Origin: an uncultured Mollicutes bacterium
GTDB lineage: Bacteria > Bacillota_I > Bacilli_A > RFN20 > CAG-826
Length of the DNA: 64,000 bases
Reading direction: 5' to 3'
Assembly (NCBI GenBank): GCA_900539595.1
Contig: UQCQ01000001.1
Span: forward strand, 1-64,000
This document shows positions 8,395 to 17,331 of the stretch, one piece after another. The notes below the pieces were generated by a model. It saw nothing but the letters and a program-made list of their open reading frames with translations. It did no database searches and was not told the origin of the DNA. The stretch's first letter is position 1. Each line of letters opens with the position of its first letter. Both the position numbers and the translations under genes were made by a program.

Positions 8395-9211
8395 TGTGCA
8401 ATTTCTTTTTATAAATCAAACGAGCAAGCCAAACGGGCGCAACCTTTTGACCCCAAAACAAGAATCGATTTTTTAGGTATCTACTTCGAGAAATAAAATG
8501 ATGCTCTCGCATATAACGGAACAATTTAACGGAACTCTTATACGCGACTTTATTTTTACGTCTACGCAAAAGATCGTCGTTATACCGCATATAGACAAGT
8601 GGTTCGGGAAGATTGCCGACTTTGCAATCAGCGAGGATCATGCGAACCCACAAAAACCAGTCCTCGCGGTACGGCAAAGATTGGTATCCGCCCGCTTTTA
8701 AGACAGCACTTTTTCTGAAGGCTACCGCTGGATGATTGAAAGGGCAACGGCGTTTTGCAAATCCAACGATATCCTCGTGCTTCGTTGGCAAGGCACGGTA
8801 GCCAGTTTTATTGTCCTTCCGGCCCCAAAACATGCTTACATCGCTAGACACGATATCTAAGTCATTTGCGAGCATCTCACGAATTTCTTTTTCGGCTCGA
8901 TCAGGAACGCTCACATCGTCAGAATCCGCTCTTAAAATAATCTCATTCTCGCACCGTTCCAAGCCAAACTGGAGTGCAACCCCAAGTCCTTGATTATGTT
9001 CCAAGCGCACAACGGTCAGCCGTTCTTCATAACGTTGTATCACCGCATCTAGTTCATCCGTGAGAGGGCCATCGCAAACCAAAACAAATTGAGAACAAGG
9101 GCGGTTTTGCGAAAAGATAGATTGAATGGCTTCTTCTAAAAAAAGGGCTTTTTCTTTCGAATAGACAGACATTAGAACGGAATAGGGAGGTAAGCACTTT
9201 TGTTTGTTCAT
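8378..9211 (-). CDS. Family 2 glycosyltransferase
   Basis: A 277-residue GT2 enzyme. It opens with YSVLMSVYSKEKALFLEEAI, the usual first strand and helix, followed by the nucleotide-binding FVLVCDGP and NQGLGVALQFGLE. The metal-binding DxD type motif is ILRADSDDVS near residue 95. A later segment, RCPFNHPAVAFRKSAV, matches the GT2 acceptor loop, and GGYQSLPYREDWFLWVRM the conserved ED motif. The start follows AAAGGAAC. It is the first gene of a two-gene minus-strand unit with the GT-B gene, in the middle of the polysaccharide locus. It probably adds one sugar to the lipid-linked repeat unit on the cytoplasmic face. Confidence 0.9.
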   Translation of the reverse strand: MNKQKCLPPYSVLMSVYSKEKALFLEEAIQSIFSQNRPCSQFVLVCDGPLTDELDAVIQRYEERLTVVRLEHNQGLGVALQFGLERCENEIILRADSDDVSVPDRAEKEIREMLANDLDIVSSDVSMFWGRKDNKTGYRALPTKHEDIVGFAKRRCPFNHPAVAFRKSAVLKAGGYQSLPYREDWFLWVRMILADCKVGNLPEPLVYMRYNDDLLRRRKNKVAYKSSVKLFRYMREHHFISRSRYLKNRFLFWGQKVAPVWLARLIYKKKLHNGRQQ

Positions 9212-9524
9212 GGATTCAGTTCCTTTACCAATTCAGCCCCTAAAAATCTTCTTTCGTTGGTCGAAGGCTCCAAATCATCTCAGCTGACTAACTAGTATAA
9301 CAGTCCCTGAGAAAAACCACATCTGATTAAAGCCATCAGTAGCCAACATTTCCAATTAATTATAATGAAAAAAGCGTTCGTGCGCGACCTAAAGAAACTG
9401 GTGTGAGTTTTTTCATAAAATTATTTGAAAAATGGATTCAAAAAACAAATCGGAACCGTAAGACTATTCCAAAAAAACGGCTTTCAATATATATTTAACT
9501 GGTTTTAATTTTATAGGTTTAACG
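9212..9524. promoter_or_regulatory. AT-rich divergent intergenic region
   Basis: These 313 nt separate a minus-strand GT2 gene from a plus-strand glycosyltransferase operon. No coding frame with a ribosome binding site is seen. It should hold promoters for both directions. TATACT on the minus strand (about 9294) and TATAAT, readable in both directions near 9358-9366, are candidate -10 boxes, but no convincing -35 partner is present at 17 bp. Confidence 0.4.
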
Positions 9525-10832
9525 ATGAAAATATTATGGATTACCGATAGTCCTAGAAAACAGCTTTCAGAAATACTCCATTTGAATAATGCTCAGGCGG
9601 TTTCAGGTACTTGGGTAGACAACGCTTATGAGGAGGCTAAAAAGGGCGAAGGGATTTTCATTGATTTTGCAGCCCGTTCCAAAAAGGTAAGAACGGGGCA
9701 GGTTCTGCACAAAGAGCAAAATGGAATCAAGGGTTTTTTAGTTCACCGAAAAAGAATTTCATTTGGGAAACCCGGAGGCAAAGCCGATATCAACGCCTGG
9801 TCCCGTGTTATCGACGAATCAAAACCTGATATTATTCAAATTTTTGGAACAGAATCTTCATTTTCCTATGACGTGCTACGAGCATTAAAAAAGCCAATCC
9901 CCATCGTAGTTTTCTGCCAAGGCATGCTAGGGATCCAGTGTGAATATAAATTCGGAGGCATTGCAAGCGATCCTCTATTGAAGTTATCTTTTCGCGAACG
10001 GCTTTCATTATTTATTCCAAAAATAAAATATCATTTCGAGCGCAAACAAATTGATTTAGAAAAAGCCGTCATAAAACGAACCGGTTTCATGATAAGTGAC
10101 ACCAATTTTGTAGAAGAATATTATTCTTTGATCAATCCAAATTTGCGATTCCTCACTATACCCGAACCCATAAACCCATTATTTTTGGAAAACACATGGG
10201 ATATTGCAACGTCAAATAGACACACAATTTTTACTGTTTTTGGCAATTCTTTAAATAAGGGGCTTTTGAAATTATTTGAAGCCGTTAACATGTTAAAATC
10301 CGAGTACCCGGACATAAAAGTAATCTGTCCCGGTCCATATAAGTTGGATTCAAATGGTCATATAAAGAATCGCGGACGTCATTCGACGTTTGAACTGGTG
10401 GCATCGCGTTATATAAGCGAGCATCATTTGGAAAAAAATATTTCTTTTGTCGGACAGTTAACCCCGGAACAAATGGTTGAGCAATTGTTACACTGTCACT
10501 GTTTCGTTAATCCGTCCGCGATGGAAACACAGGTGGGAAGTCTTCGGGAAGCATTGTTTGTCGGGGCTCCAACAATCACATCGCTTTGCGGTTCGGTTCA
10601 AGAATTCGTTACCCACAATAAATCCAGCATAGTTTATCGGTTCGACGAACCATGGTCGCTAGCCGGGGCCATAAAAAGAATATTCAATAACGATCAATTG
10701 GCGTGTTCCTTGGGAACCAATGGGAGAAACGAAATTCTAAAGTTCTATCAAGCGAAAAAAGAATTCGGCACATGGAAAGAGCTTTACCAAAGCATTATTG
10801 AGCATGAAGGCAAAAGAAGCGAAAAAAAATAA
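9525..10832 (+). CDS. Family 4 glycosyltransferase
   Basis: A 435-residue GT4 enzyme. The N-terminal domain starts KILWITDSPRKQ. The C-terminal domain has ISFVGQLTPEQMVEQLLHC and FVNPSAMETQVGSLREALFV, which match the GT4 signature where the E-x7-E motif binds the donor nucleotide (E in SAMET and E in LREAL). GAPTITSLCGSVQEFV follows as in the family. No transmembrane segment. It is the first of three overlapping plus-strand genes (this, the flippase and the polymerase), so it should be made together with the export and polymerisation machinery. Donor and acceptor sugars cannot be named. Confidence 0.9.
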   Translation: MKILWITDSPRKQLSEILHLNNAQAVSGTWVDNAYEEAKKGEGIFIDFAARSKKVRTGQVLHKEQNGIKGFLVHRKRISFGKPGGKADINAWSRVIDESKPDIIQIFGTESSFSYDVLRALKKPIPIVVFCQGMLGIQCEYKFGGIASDPLLKLSFRERLSLFIPKIKYHFERKQIDLEKAVIKRTGFMISDTNFVEEYYSLINPNLRFLTIPEPINPLFLENTWDIATSNRHTIFTVFGNSLNKGLLKLFEAVNMLKSEYPDIKVICPGPYKLDSNGHIKNRGRHSTFELVASRYISEHHLEKNISFVGQLTPEQMVEQLLHCHCFVNPSAMETQVGSLREALFVGAPTITSLCGSVQEFVTHNKSSIVYRFDEPWSLAGAIKRIFNNDQLACSLGTNGRNEILKFYQAKKEFGTWKELYQSIIEHEGKRSEKK

Positions 10833-13521
10833 ATTTGTCAAAAACACAATTAGTGTAGTTTTAACAAACTTGATTTTGCTAGTCTCAGGTTTGTTGTCAG
10901 GTTTTTTTGTTCCAAAGTTTTTAGGGGAATTTGATTACGGCCTTTTCAAATCATTCACGTTATACGCAAGTTATGTAACTTTTTTTCAATTCGGTTTTGT
11001 AAATGGGATTTTCATTTTGTACGGAGGGTATGATTATCAGCGTTTAGATTTATCAAAGATGCGTTTCTACACGAGATTCTTGCTCTTTCTAGAAACAATC
11101 ATATCTCTTCTATGTGTCGCGACTGGGTTTTTGTTCTTTTCAAACGTTTACAGGATATTAGTTTTGTGTCTTGCGATGTACTCCATTTCGACAAACCTCT
11201 TTTCTTATTTTCAGCAAATATCCCAAATCACTCAATCATTTAAGCGATACAACAGCCTCGTCTTATTGCAAAGTGCGCTAAAAATAATCGCGGTTGCAAT
11301 TTTGTTTTTGCTATACCGTCTCGGCAAAGCCACATTTACTTCCTACGTCATTTTATACACAGGAATTTTTGTAACACTATTTGTCTCCAACACAATACTG
11401 TATCGTGAAATAATTTTTGGTAAATCAGTATCTTTTAGAGATGGGGTTCGTGATTTGCCTGTTATTTTTAAAACCGGATTGCCACTTTTGGCCGCTGACT
11501 TTGTGGTAATCCTCGTCTATGCCTGCGATAGGCAAATCGTAGACATATTTTTTACGAAAGAGGAATTTGGGCAATTTTCTTTCGCATACACAATCTTAAA
11601 TTTATTAGTTACGGTTTTATCGGCTTTATCTACAGTTATCTATCCAGCCCTAAAACGGTTAGACCCAAATCAAGCAGCCAAGAAATACGACTCCTATTTA
11701 AGCACCATGTTAATCGTCGGCTTTGCATGCCTTCTTTCCTATTTTCCTTTGCGACTTATAGTATCTAAATTTTTGCCGAACTATGTTTACTCTTTAAATA
11801 TATTCCGAATTATTTTCCCCGGGGTTATTTTGACATCGGCGATAAACATCATTGTTCAAAACTATTACAAATCATTTAAATTCAACGGAGTTTATTTTTT
11901 TGTATCACTAGGAGCTTTCTTATTTTCCGTTGGGACCAACCTTTTGGCATATTATATTTTCAAAACAATGGAGTCGATTGCCTTTGCGTCAATTTTTACA
12001 TTTCTCATTTGGTTTTTCGTTGCCCAAGCGTATTTAAAACATAAAATAAATATCAAGTTCTTGAAGAATTACCTTTACGCTCTTCTTGCCATTGTGTCCT
12101 TTTATTTATGCGTTTTTCTTATCAATGATGCCGCGGCATCGATCATCGCTTATACCGCCTTATATCTAATTTTGACCCTAGTGCTTTATTCGAAAAAAAT
12201 CGAAAACATAATTCATTTTCACTGGCTGAGCCGCGCCGAGTCCACTAGCAACGTCGGGGAAAAGCACACAAATCGGGTTATATTGAAGGCAGCCGGATGG
12301 ATGGCGATGACAAGCATCTCCACATTCGCAATGGGTTTCTTTATTTTTGATGCGTCCGAAATTGCAATCAGCTATTCCATTTCAAAAAATAGAACTTCGC
12401 CCAATAACTGTAATTTAGTAGTGCTGGAAAGCAGCAAACCGCAGGAATCGTGGATAACGTTCAGGACAAATTGCAAAGACGCAACGTCCAGTTTTGCAAA
12501 AGAGTCCTCCTACGTTTTCTACACCAGCGCAATGACATCGAATACTCAACCACCATTTCGGCTTTATTCTGGGTCAAATTCCGAATATGTCTATGAACCA
12601 ACGATACTGCTAAATTACTCACCAAATTTTGCCGAACAATATTATGGTTTTGAACTAATTGACGGTTCTGCTTTTATGGATTTAAATCAAGATCATTACG
12701 GCTCCAATTCGTTCTATATTACGCAGGATTTGGCCGATGACATTATCATGGATCAATGTCACAAAGCTAAAAACGAAATCTTAGACAGCGATTACGAAGC
12801 GTTACTTGAAAAGAAGACATTCGATGCCGAATATTTTAAAGATGGATTATATTACGAAGCCTCGGGAACGAAATTTGAATTATCCGGCATAATCAAACAA
12901 GAATCCCTGTCCTTGTTCTCGAATATTTGTGGTAGCAAATTTGCATTTTTTGAATACGACGCCGCTCTTTATTATTTCAGTGGGGATTTAAATTTGATGA
13001 GTTTAATGCATGGAGGGGCAATCACCACGAGGACAAACCTTCATTTTTTAAAATTGTTAGCTAACTATTCAAATGAATATACATTAAAGTTTTACGATTT
13101 TGGAACACAGGGTTATTACGTCGGACCCACCAACCAAATGACTCAGCGGACCATGGATTTCTATAAATCTAAGATTCGTTACATTTTCGGAAGTGTTTGT
13201 GCTCTCTTGCTTGTTTTTTGCGCATTTAAGTTATTTCGACTGTTGCACCGTTGTTATTTAAGCAGTACCAAAAGATACAGCGTTGTTTTATCCTTCATAG
13301 TTCTATTAGTCGGATTATCTCTCTATTTATTGCTAAATTCACTCAACGGTACAATAGTATTTGGAATTTGCTTTTGCTTAACCGGCGAATGGTCCGTTGC
13401 ACTTTTTGTTTTAATTTACACGCTCATTGCGATTTGGTCGTGCATTGAAAACTGTATCGATCGGCCAGAGGTTATGCGCTTGGAATCCTGTGAACGCTTA
13501 TGGACGGATATTGAAATATGA
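10804..13521 (+). CDS. Wzx-like flippase fused to an extracytoplasmic domain and a second membrane bundle
   Basis: A 905-residue protein, about twice the usual 420-500 residues of an oligosaccharide flippase. Residues 1 to about 470 are a MOP-superfamily flippase (VVLTNLILLVSGLLSGFFVP at the start, many hydrophobic helices) that should flip the lipid-linked repeat unit. A further helix (AGWMAMTSISTFAMGFFIF) near residue 500 leads to about 280 residues predicted outside the cell. Within this, FELIDGSAFMDLNQDHYG, ITQDLADDIIMDQ and GTKFELSGIIKQE recall the extracytoplasmic core domain of MacB/FtsX permeases, a resemblance by eye only. Three or four more helices end the protein. ATG at 10804 is preferred over the TTG at 10798; it overlaps the upstream gene, and its stop overlaps the next start (ATGA). 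Confidence 0.85.
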   Translation: MKAKEAKKNKFVKNTISVVLTNLILLVSGLLSGFFVPKFLGEFDYGLFKSFTLYASYVTFFQFGFVNGIFILYGGYDYQRLDLSKMRFYTRFLLFLETIISLLCVATGFLFFSNVYRILVLCLAMYSISTNLFSYFQQISQITQSFKRYNSLVLLQSALKIIAVAILFLLYRLGKATFTSYVILYTGIFVTLFVSNTILYREIIFGKSVSFRDGVRDLPVIFKTGLPLLAADFVVILVYACDRQIVDIFFTKEEFGQFSFAYTILNLLVTVLSALSTVIYPALKRLDPNQAAKKYDSYLSTMLIVGFACLLSYFPLRLIVSKFLPNYVYSLNIFRIIFPGVILTSAINIIVQNYYKSFKFNGVYFFVSLGAFLFSVGTNLLAYYIFKTMESIAFASIFTFLIWFFVAQAYLKHKINIKFLKNYLYALLAIVSFYLCVFLINDAAASIIAYTALYLILTLVLYSKKIENIIHFHWLSRAESTSNVGEKHTNRVILKAAGWMAMTSISTFAMGFFIFDASEIAISYSISKNRTSPNNCNLVVLESSKPQESWITFRTNCKDATSSFAKESSYVFYTSAMTSNTQPPFRLYSGSNSEYVYEPTILLNYSPNFAEQYYGFELIDGSAFMDLNQDHYGSNSFYITQDLADDIIMDQCHKAKNEILDSDYEALLEKKTFDAEYFKDGLYYEASGTKFELSGIIKQESLSLFSNICGSKFAFFEYDAALYYFSGDLNLMSLMHGGAITTRTNLHFLKLLANYSNEYTLKFYDFGTQGYYVGPTNQMTQRTMDFYKSKIRYIFGSVCALLLVFCAFKLFRLLHRCYLSSTKRYSVVLSFIVLLVGLSLYLLLNSLNGTIVFGICFCLTGEWSVALFVLIYTLIAIWSCIENCIDRPEVMRLESCERLWTDIEI

Positions 13522-14678
13522 CAATTTACATCATTTTATTTATCCTTTTCATAATTGTTGGGGCAACAAACGACCTGATTCCTTCCAAACACAAAAAAAC
13601 ACTTAATTTTCTCTTTTCTTGCATTGCTTGTTCAGCTTTGTTTGTAATTTGCGCCTTCAAAGGATTAAACGTAGGGACGGACACTGCCGCTTACATCAAA
13701 ATGTATGAGCTCTTTGGGGGCCAAAGTGTTTTACAGTCTGTCAAAACCGGGCACGAAGTTTTGTTTGTTGTGTGTGGGAAGCTATTCTATTCGGCAGGAA
13801 TACCTTACATTGGCTTTCAAATATTTTGTTATATCTTAATGATTGGCCCATTCTTTTATCTAATGGGAATAAGAAGCCAAAATTTCACACTAAGCATCGT
13901 ATATTTTTGTGGCCTTTTGCTCGTTTTCTATCTATCCGGCATCAGACAGTCCATTGCGCTAAGTTTTTTTGCGTTAGCCTATGATTTGTCATTTAATTCG
14001 AGAATGAAGAGATGGCTTAAGTGGGCATCAGTAATCGGGCTCACATTGATTGCAGCGTTGTTTCATAAAACCGCGATTATTGGACTTGTACTATTCGCTA
14101 CTCGAGCGTTCCAATTCAAGAAAGAATATATTTTCTTCCTTGTTCCATTGTTGCTTCTATCTTTCTTCTCATCTGGGTCAATATATCAAATTTTATACTA
14201 CACGTATAACAAAACTTCCTATATGCCCGGCACATATGGAGGCGGTGGCATGTTTTTCGTGTATTGTGCCTTATTCATTCTTTATGCATTGTTCTCTAAC
14301 AATTCTGCACTACGTAGTTTTTTAACCAATAAAACTGCAAAATGGGATGAGGGGGGTCTTCGTTTTCTCGGAAAATTTTTCGTATTTCAAAACAATGAAT
14401 TGCCGAATAAACTAATTATTTCCTCCGGTAATTGGTCATTGTTTTTTATGGCATTCTTCCAATCGTTTTGCCGAGTAAATTTGCAATTCCCCCGATTTGG
14501 ATTTTATTTTATTATCGCCGGTATATTGTTTTGGCCAGAAATGTTATCCACTCTAAAGGGGAGGACGTTTAGATCCATTGCGTGCACGTTATTCGTTTTG
14601 GCACTAACGGCGTTCTTCTTTATTTCATACGCCATTCCCGGTGCGTTAAACATTACACCTTACTCCTTCTATTTCTAA
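13518..14678 (+). CDS. EpsG/Wzy-like polysaccharide polymerase
   Basis: A 386-residue membrane protein with about ten hydrophobic segments, of the EpsG family. Conserved features: a GLNVGTDTAAYIKMYELF motif after the first helices, LSGIRQSIALSFFALAY (the GxRQxxA motif) and AALFHKTAIIGLV with the family HK(S/T)A. These proteins polymerise lipid-linked repeat units outside the membrane. It is translationally coupled to the flippase (ATGA overlap at 13518) and ends the operon; a weak gap of 91 nt without an obvious terminator separates it from the convergent dehydrogenase gene. With the flippase it points to a Wzx/Wzy-dependent assembly route. Confidence 0.88.
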   Translation: MTIYIILFILFIIVGATNDLIPSKHKKTLNFLFSCIACSALFVICAFKGLNVGTDTAAYIKMYELFGGQSVLQSVKTGHEVLFVVCGKLFYSAGIPYIGFQIFCYILMIGPFFYLMGIRSQNFTLSIVYFCGLLLVFYLSGIRQSIALSFFALAYDLSFNSRMKRWLKWASVIGLTLIAALFHKTAIIGLVLFATRAFQFKKEYIFFLVPLLLLSFFSSGSIYQILYYTYNKTSYMPGTYGGGGMFFVYCALFILYALFSNNSALRSFLTNKTAKWDEGGLRFLGKFFVFQNNELPNKLIISSGNWSLFFMAFFQSFCRVNLQFPRFGFYFIIAGILFWPEMLSTLKGRTFRSIACTLFVLALTAFFFISYAIPGALNITPYSFYF

Positions 14679-14769
14679 TAGACGTAGCAAGGCAAAGGAT
14701 TTCGAATAAACAAATTTAGTTAAAGAACACGGTTTATCCTCGATTTGACGTTTCCGTTTTATCCAAGCA

Positions 14770-16173
14770 TCAATCCTTTCCAAACAAATCCCTGGTATAG
14801 ACCTTTTTTTCTACATCTTTCAGTTCATCCGCATGACGATTGGCCAAAATAACATCGGATTCTTGTTTGAAGTGATTTAAATCGTTGACGACTTCGCTGC
14901 CGAAAAAAAGAGATCCATTGGGGAGAGTAGGTTCATATACGATGACTTTTGCTCCTTTAGCTTTAATCCGTTTCATGACGCCTTGAACACTAGAGGAACG
15001 GAAATTGTCGGAATTGGATTTCATGCTTAAACGATATACGCCTATGACTACTTCATGTTCTTTTTGGGAATCAAAATTCAAATTCCCGTCATAATCGTAA
15101 TATCCAGCCTTCTTTAAAACTTGAGAAGCGATCCAATCTTTCCTCGTCGCATTGGAATCGACGATAGCTTGAATGAGGTTTTGGGGAATATCCCGATAAT
15201 TCGCGAGTAGTTGTTTCGTGTCCTTGGGCAGACAATATCCGCCATAACCAAAACTAGGGTTATCGTAATAATCACCAATACGGGGATCCAGGGTAACTCC
15301 TTTGATGATATCTAAGGTGGATAGTCCCTTGCTTTCGGCATAGGTATCCAGCTCATTAAAGAAAGATACGCGTAAAGCTAAATATGTATTAGCGAAAAGT
15401 TTGATGGACTCCGCTTCTTCGTATTTGGTCAATAACACTGGCACATCTTCTTTTTCCGCTCCTTGTTCTAGTAAAGCGGCAAAAGATAGCGCGTCCTGCT
15501 TATTCTTGTTATAACCAACTACAATTCGAGAGGGGTAGAGGTTATCGTGTAAGGCCTTAGATTCTCTTAAGAATTCCGGCGAAAACAACAAATGGGAAAA
15601 CCCGTATTTCTTTTGGATGGAACGAGTATATCCAACAGGAATCGTGGATTTGATGACAACAATCGCATCGGGATTCACTTCTTTTACGATATCTAGCACT
15701 TCTTCGACCTTTGAGGTATCGAAATAGCTTTTTTCAGGATCATAATTCGTGGGCGCAGCAATAATGATAACGTCAGCATTTTGATACGCTTCTTTGGCAT
15801 TTAAAGTCGCCTTGGGCATTTTTTCGCCCCGAGCAAAATAGGTCTCAATATCCTGATCTTGGATAGGAGAAATCCTTTGATTTATTTTATCGACTTTAAA
15901 TGAGTCAACTTCTGCGATGGTGACGAGATGATGACGGGACAATAAAACCGCGAGAGAAAGACCTACGTATCCCGCGCCGGCGATAGCAATACGTAAAGAA
16001 CGGGACGGATTTGAGTTATATTCCTTCAATGTTTTTAAGGCCGTTTGATAGCTTAACGCATCCACGTCCCGCTTCTTTTCTAAATATTGATAGTTTCTAC
16101 GGGACATATGGCAAAGCGAAGCCGCTTCTACTTGAGTAAGGCCTTTTGCCTTACGGATATCGGATAGATCCAT
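14770..16173 (-). CDS. UDP-glucose/UDP-sugar 6-dehydrogenase with an N-terminal XRE helix-turn-helix
   Basis: A 467-residue protein of two parts. Residues 1-50 read as an XRE/HTH_3 DNA-binding domain: LSDIRKAKGLTQVEAASLC with recognition helix MSRRNYQYLEKK. From about residue 58 follows a complete nucleotide-sugar dehydrogenase: Rossmann motif IAIAGAGYVGLSLAVLLS, APTNYD, STIPVGYTR, FSPEFLRESKAL, and the catalytic cysteine in FGYGGYCLPKDTKQLL. It should oxidise a UDP-hexose to a UDP-uronate for the polysaccharide. The ATG at 16173 is used here; an upstream TTG is possible. No Shine-Dalgarno is seen before it. Three copies of a 10-bp repeat lie just upstream and may be its own operator. Such a fusion is unusual for this enzyme family. 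Confidence 0.9.
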   Translation of the reverse strand: MDLSDIRKAKGLTQVEAASLCHMSRRNYQYLEKKRDVDALSYQTALKTLKEYNSNPSRSLRIAIAGAGYVGLSLAVLLSRHHLVTIAEVDSFKVDKINQRISPIQDQDIETYFARGEKMPKATLNAKEAYQNADVIIIAAPTNYDPEKSYFDTSKVEEVLDIVKEVNPDAIVVIKSTIPVGYTRSIQKKYGFSHLLFSPEFLRESKALHDNLYPSRIVVGYNKNKQDALSFAALLEQGAEKEDVPVLLTKYEEAESIKLFANTYLALRVSFFNELDTYAESKGLSTLDIIKGVTLDPRIGDYYDNPSFGYGGYCLPKDTKQLLANYRDIPQNLIQAIVDSNATRKDWIASQVLKKAGYYDYDGNLNFDSQKEHEVVIGVYRLSMKSNSDNFRSSSVQGVMKRIKAKGAKVIVYEPTLPNGSLFFGSEVVNDLNHFKQESDVILANRHADELKDVEKKVYTRDLFGKD

Positions 16174-16190
16174 AGCAAAAGAATAACGCG

Positions 16191-16253
16191 AAAAGCGCAA
16201 AAATCAATATGAATAGAGAAAAAGCGCAAAGAATTAGGTTATAAAAAGCGCAA
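16191..16253 (-). promoter_or_regulatory. Three direct 10-bp repeats TTGCGCTTTT, candidate operator
   Basis: AAAAGCGCAA on the plus strand occurs at 16191-16200, 16220-16229 and 16244-16253, with steps of 29 and 24 bp. The array fills the short gap between the dehydratase stop and the HTH-dehydrogenase start, where an operator for the fused DNA-binding domain would be expected. Function is inferred from position only. Confidence 0.55.
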
Positions 16254-17279
16254 TTAGTCGTGTTGCTTCACGGGTCCGCCGAAGAGGGCTAGCTTTTTGA
16301 GCAGGGTCTTCATCTCTTCAACGCTTAAGCGACCCGTGTTGTGAGAGGTATACGAATCACCGATGTTGAGCTTAGCATCGCCCACCGTGAAATACTGATC
16401 GTAATTCAAATCACGGTTATCCGCGTGAATGGCAAAGAAATTGCCCATGTCTTCCGCACGTAGCATTTCTTCCTGTGTGACCAAGGTTTCGAAAAGTTTC
16501 TCGCCATGACGGGTGCCGATATATTCGGGCTTCATGGAGCAGTTTTCCAACTCGAGGATGGCCTGGGCCAAAGTTCCGATTGTGGCAGCTGGGGCTTTTT
16601 GGACAAAGAGGTCGCCTTGCTGCCCGTGTTCAAAGGCGTAAAGGACCAGATCCACTGCATCGTCTAAAGTCATCATGAACCGAGTCATGTCAGGATTGGT
16701 GATGGTGATGGGCTTGCCCTCTTGGATTTGATGGAGGAATAAGGGGATAACGGACCCACGGCTAGCCATAACATTGCCATAACGGGTTAAGCATAGGACC
16801 GTATCGCCTTCTAATAATTGGCGGGATCTAGCAATGACGTTCTTTTCCATCATTGCCTTAGACATGCCCATCGCATTAATCGGATAAGCCGCCTTATCCG
16901 TGGACAAGAAAATCGCCTTTTTAACGTGGTGGGCAACACAGGCAGAAATGACATTATCGGACCCAATGATATTGGTACGTACCGCTTCCATGGGGTAGAA
17001 CTCACAGGAAGGGACCTGTTTTAAGGCCGCGGCGGAGAAAACATAATCCACGCCGCGGAAGGCGGATTCGATCGCATTATAGTTACGGACATCTCCGATA
17101 TAAAACTTCAATTTTGGAGAGTCGTACTCCTTGCGCATATCATCTTGCTTCTTCTCGTCGCGAGAAAGAATGCGAATCTCCTTGATTCTCGTTGGCAGGA
17201 AGCGGTCAACGACCGCATGGCCAAAGGAACCTGTGCCTCCGGTGATAAGAAGAGTTTTTCCGTCCAATAAATTATTCAT
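16254..17279 (-). CDS. CapE/FnlA-like UDP-GlcNAc 4,6-dehydratase (5-inverting)
   Basis: A 341-residue SDR of the polysaccharide biosynthesis protein family. Motifs: LLITGGTGSFGHAVVDRFL, SAAALKQVPSCEFYPMEA, and LSTDKAAYPINAMGMSKAMM. In the last, the usual catalytic tyrosine of YxxxK is methionine (MGMSK), as in CapE and FnlA, which convert UDP-GlcNAc to a 4-keto-6-deoxy-L-sugar on the way to UDP-L-FucNAc. PITITNPDMTRFMMTLDDAV is also a family segment. The start has GGAG at good spacing. It lies directly before the HTH-dehydrogenase on the same strand. The partners CapF and CapG (FnlB, FnlC) expected for L-FucNAc are not in this window, so the final sugar is open. Confidence 0.9.
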   Translation of the reverse strand: MNNLLDGKTLLITGGTGSFGHAVVDRFLPTRIKEIRILSRDEKKQDDMRKEYDSPKLKFYIGDVRNYNAIESAFRGVDYVFSAAALKQVPSCEFYPMEAVRTNIIGSDNVISACVAHHVKKAIFLSTDKAAYPINAMGMSKAMMEKNVIARSRQLLEGDTVLCLTRYGNVMASRGSVIPLFLHQIQEGKPITITNPDMTRFMMTLDDAVDLVLYAFEHGQQGDLFVQKAPAATIGTLAQAILELENCSMKPEYIGTRHGEKLFETLVTQEEMLRAEDMGNFFAIHADNRDLNYDQYFTVGDAKLNIGDSYTSHNTGRLSVEEMKTLLKKLALFGGPVKQHD

Positions 17280-17331
17280 AAATGCTCCAAGATGGTTATA
17301 ATAATTCTACCTTTTCGCGCGTTGAAAAAGA

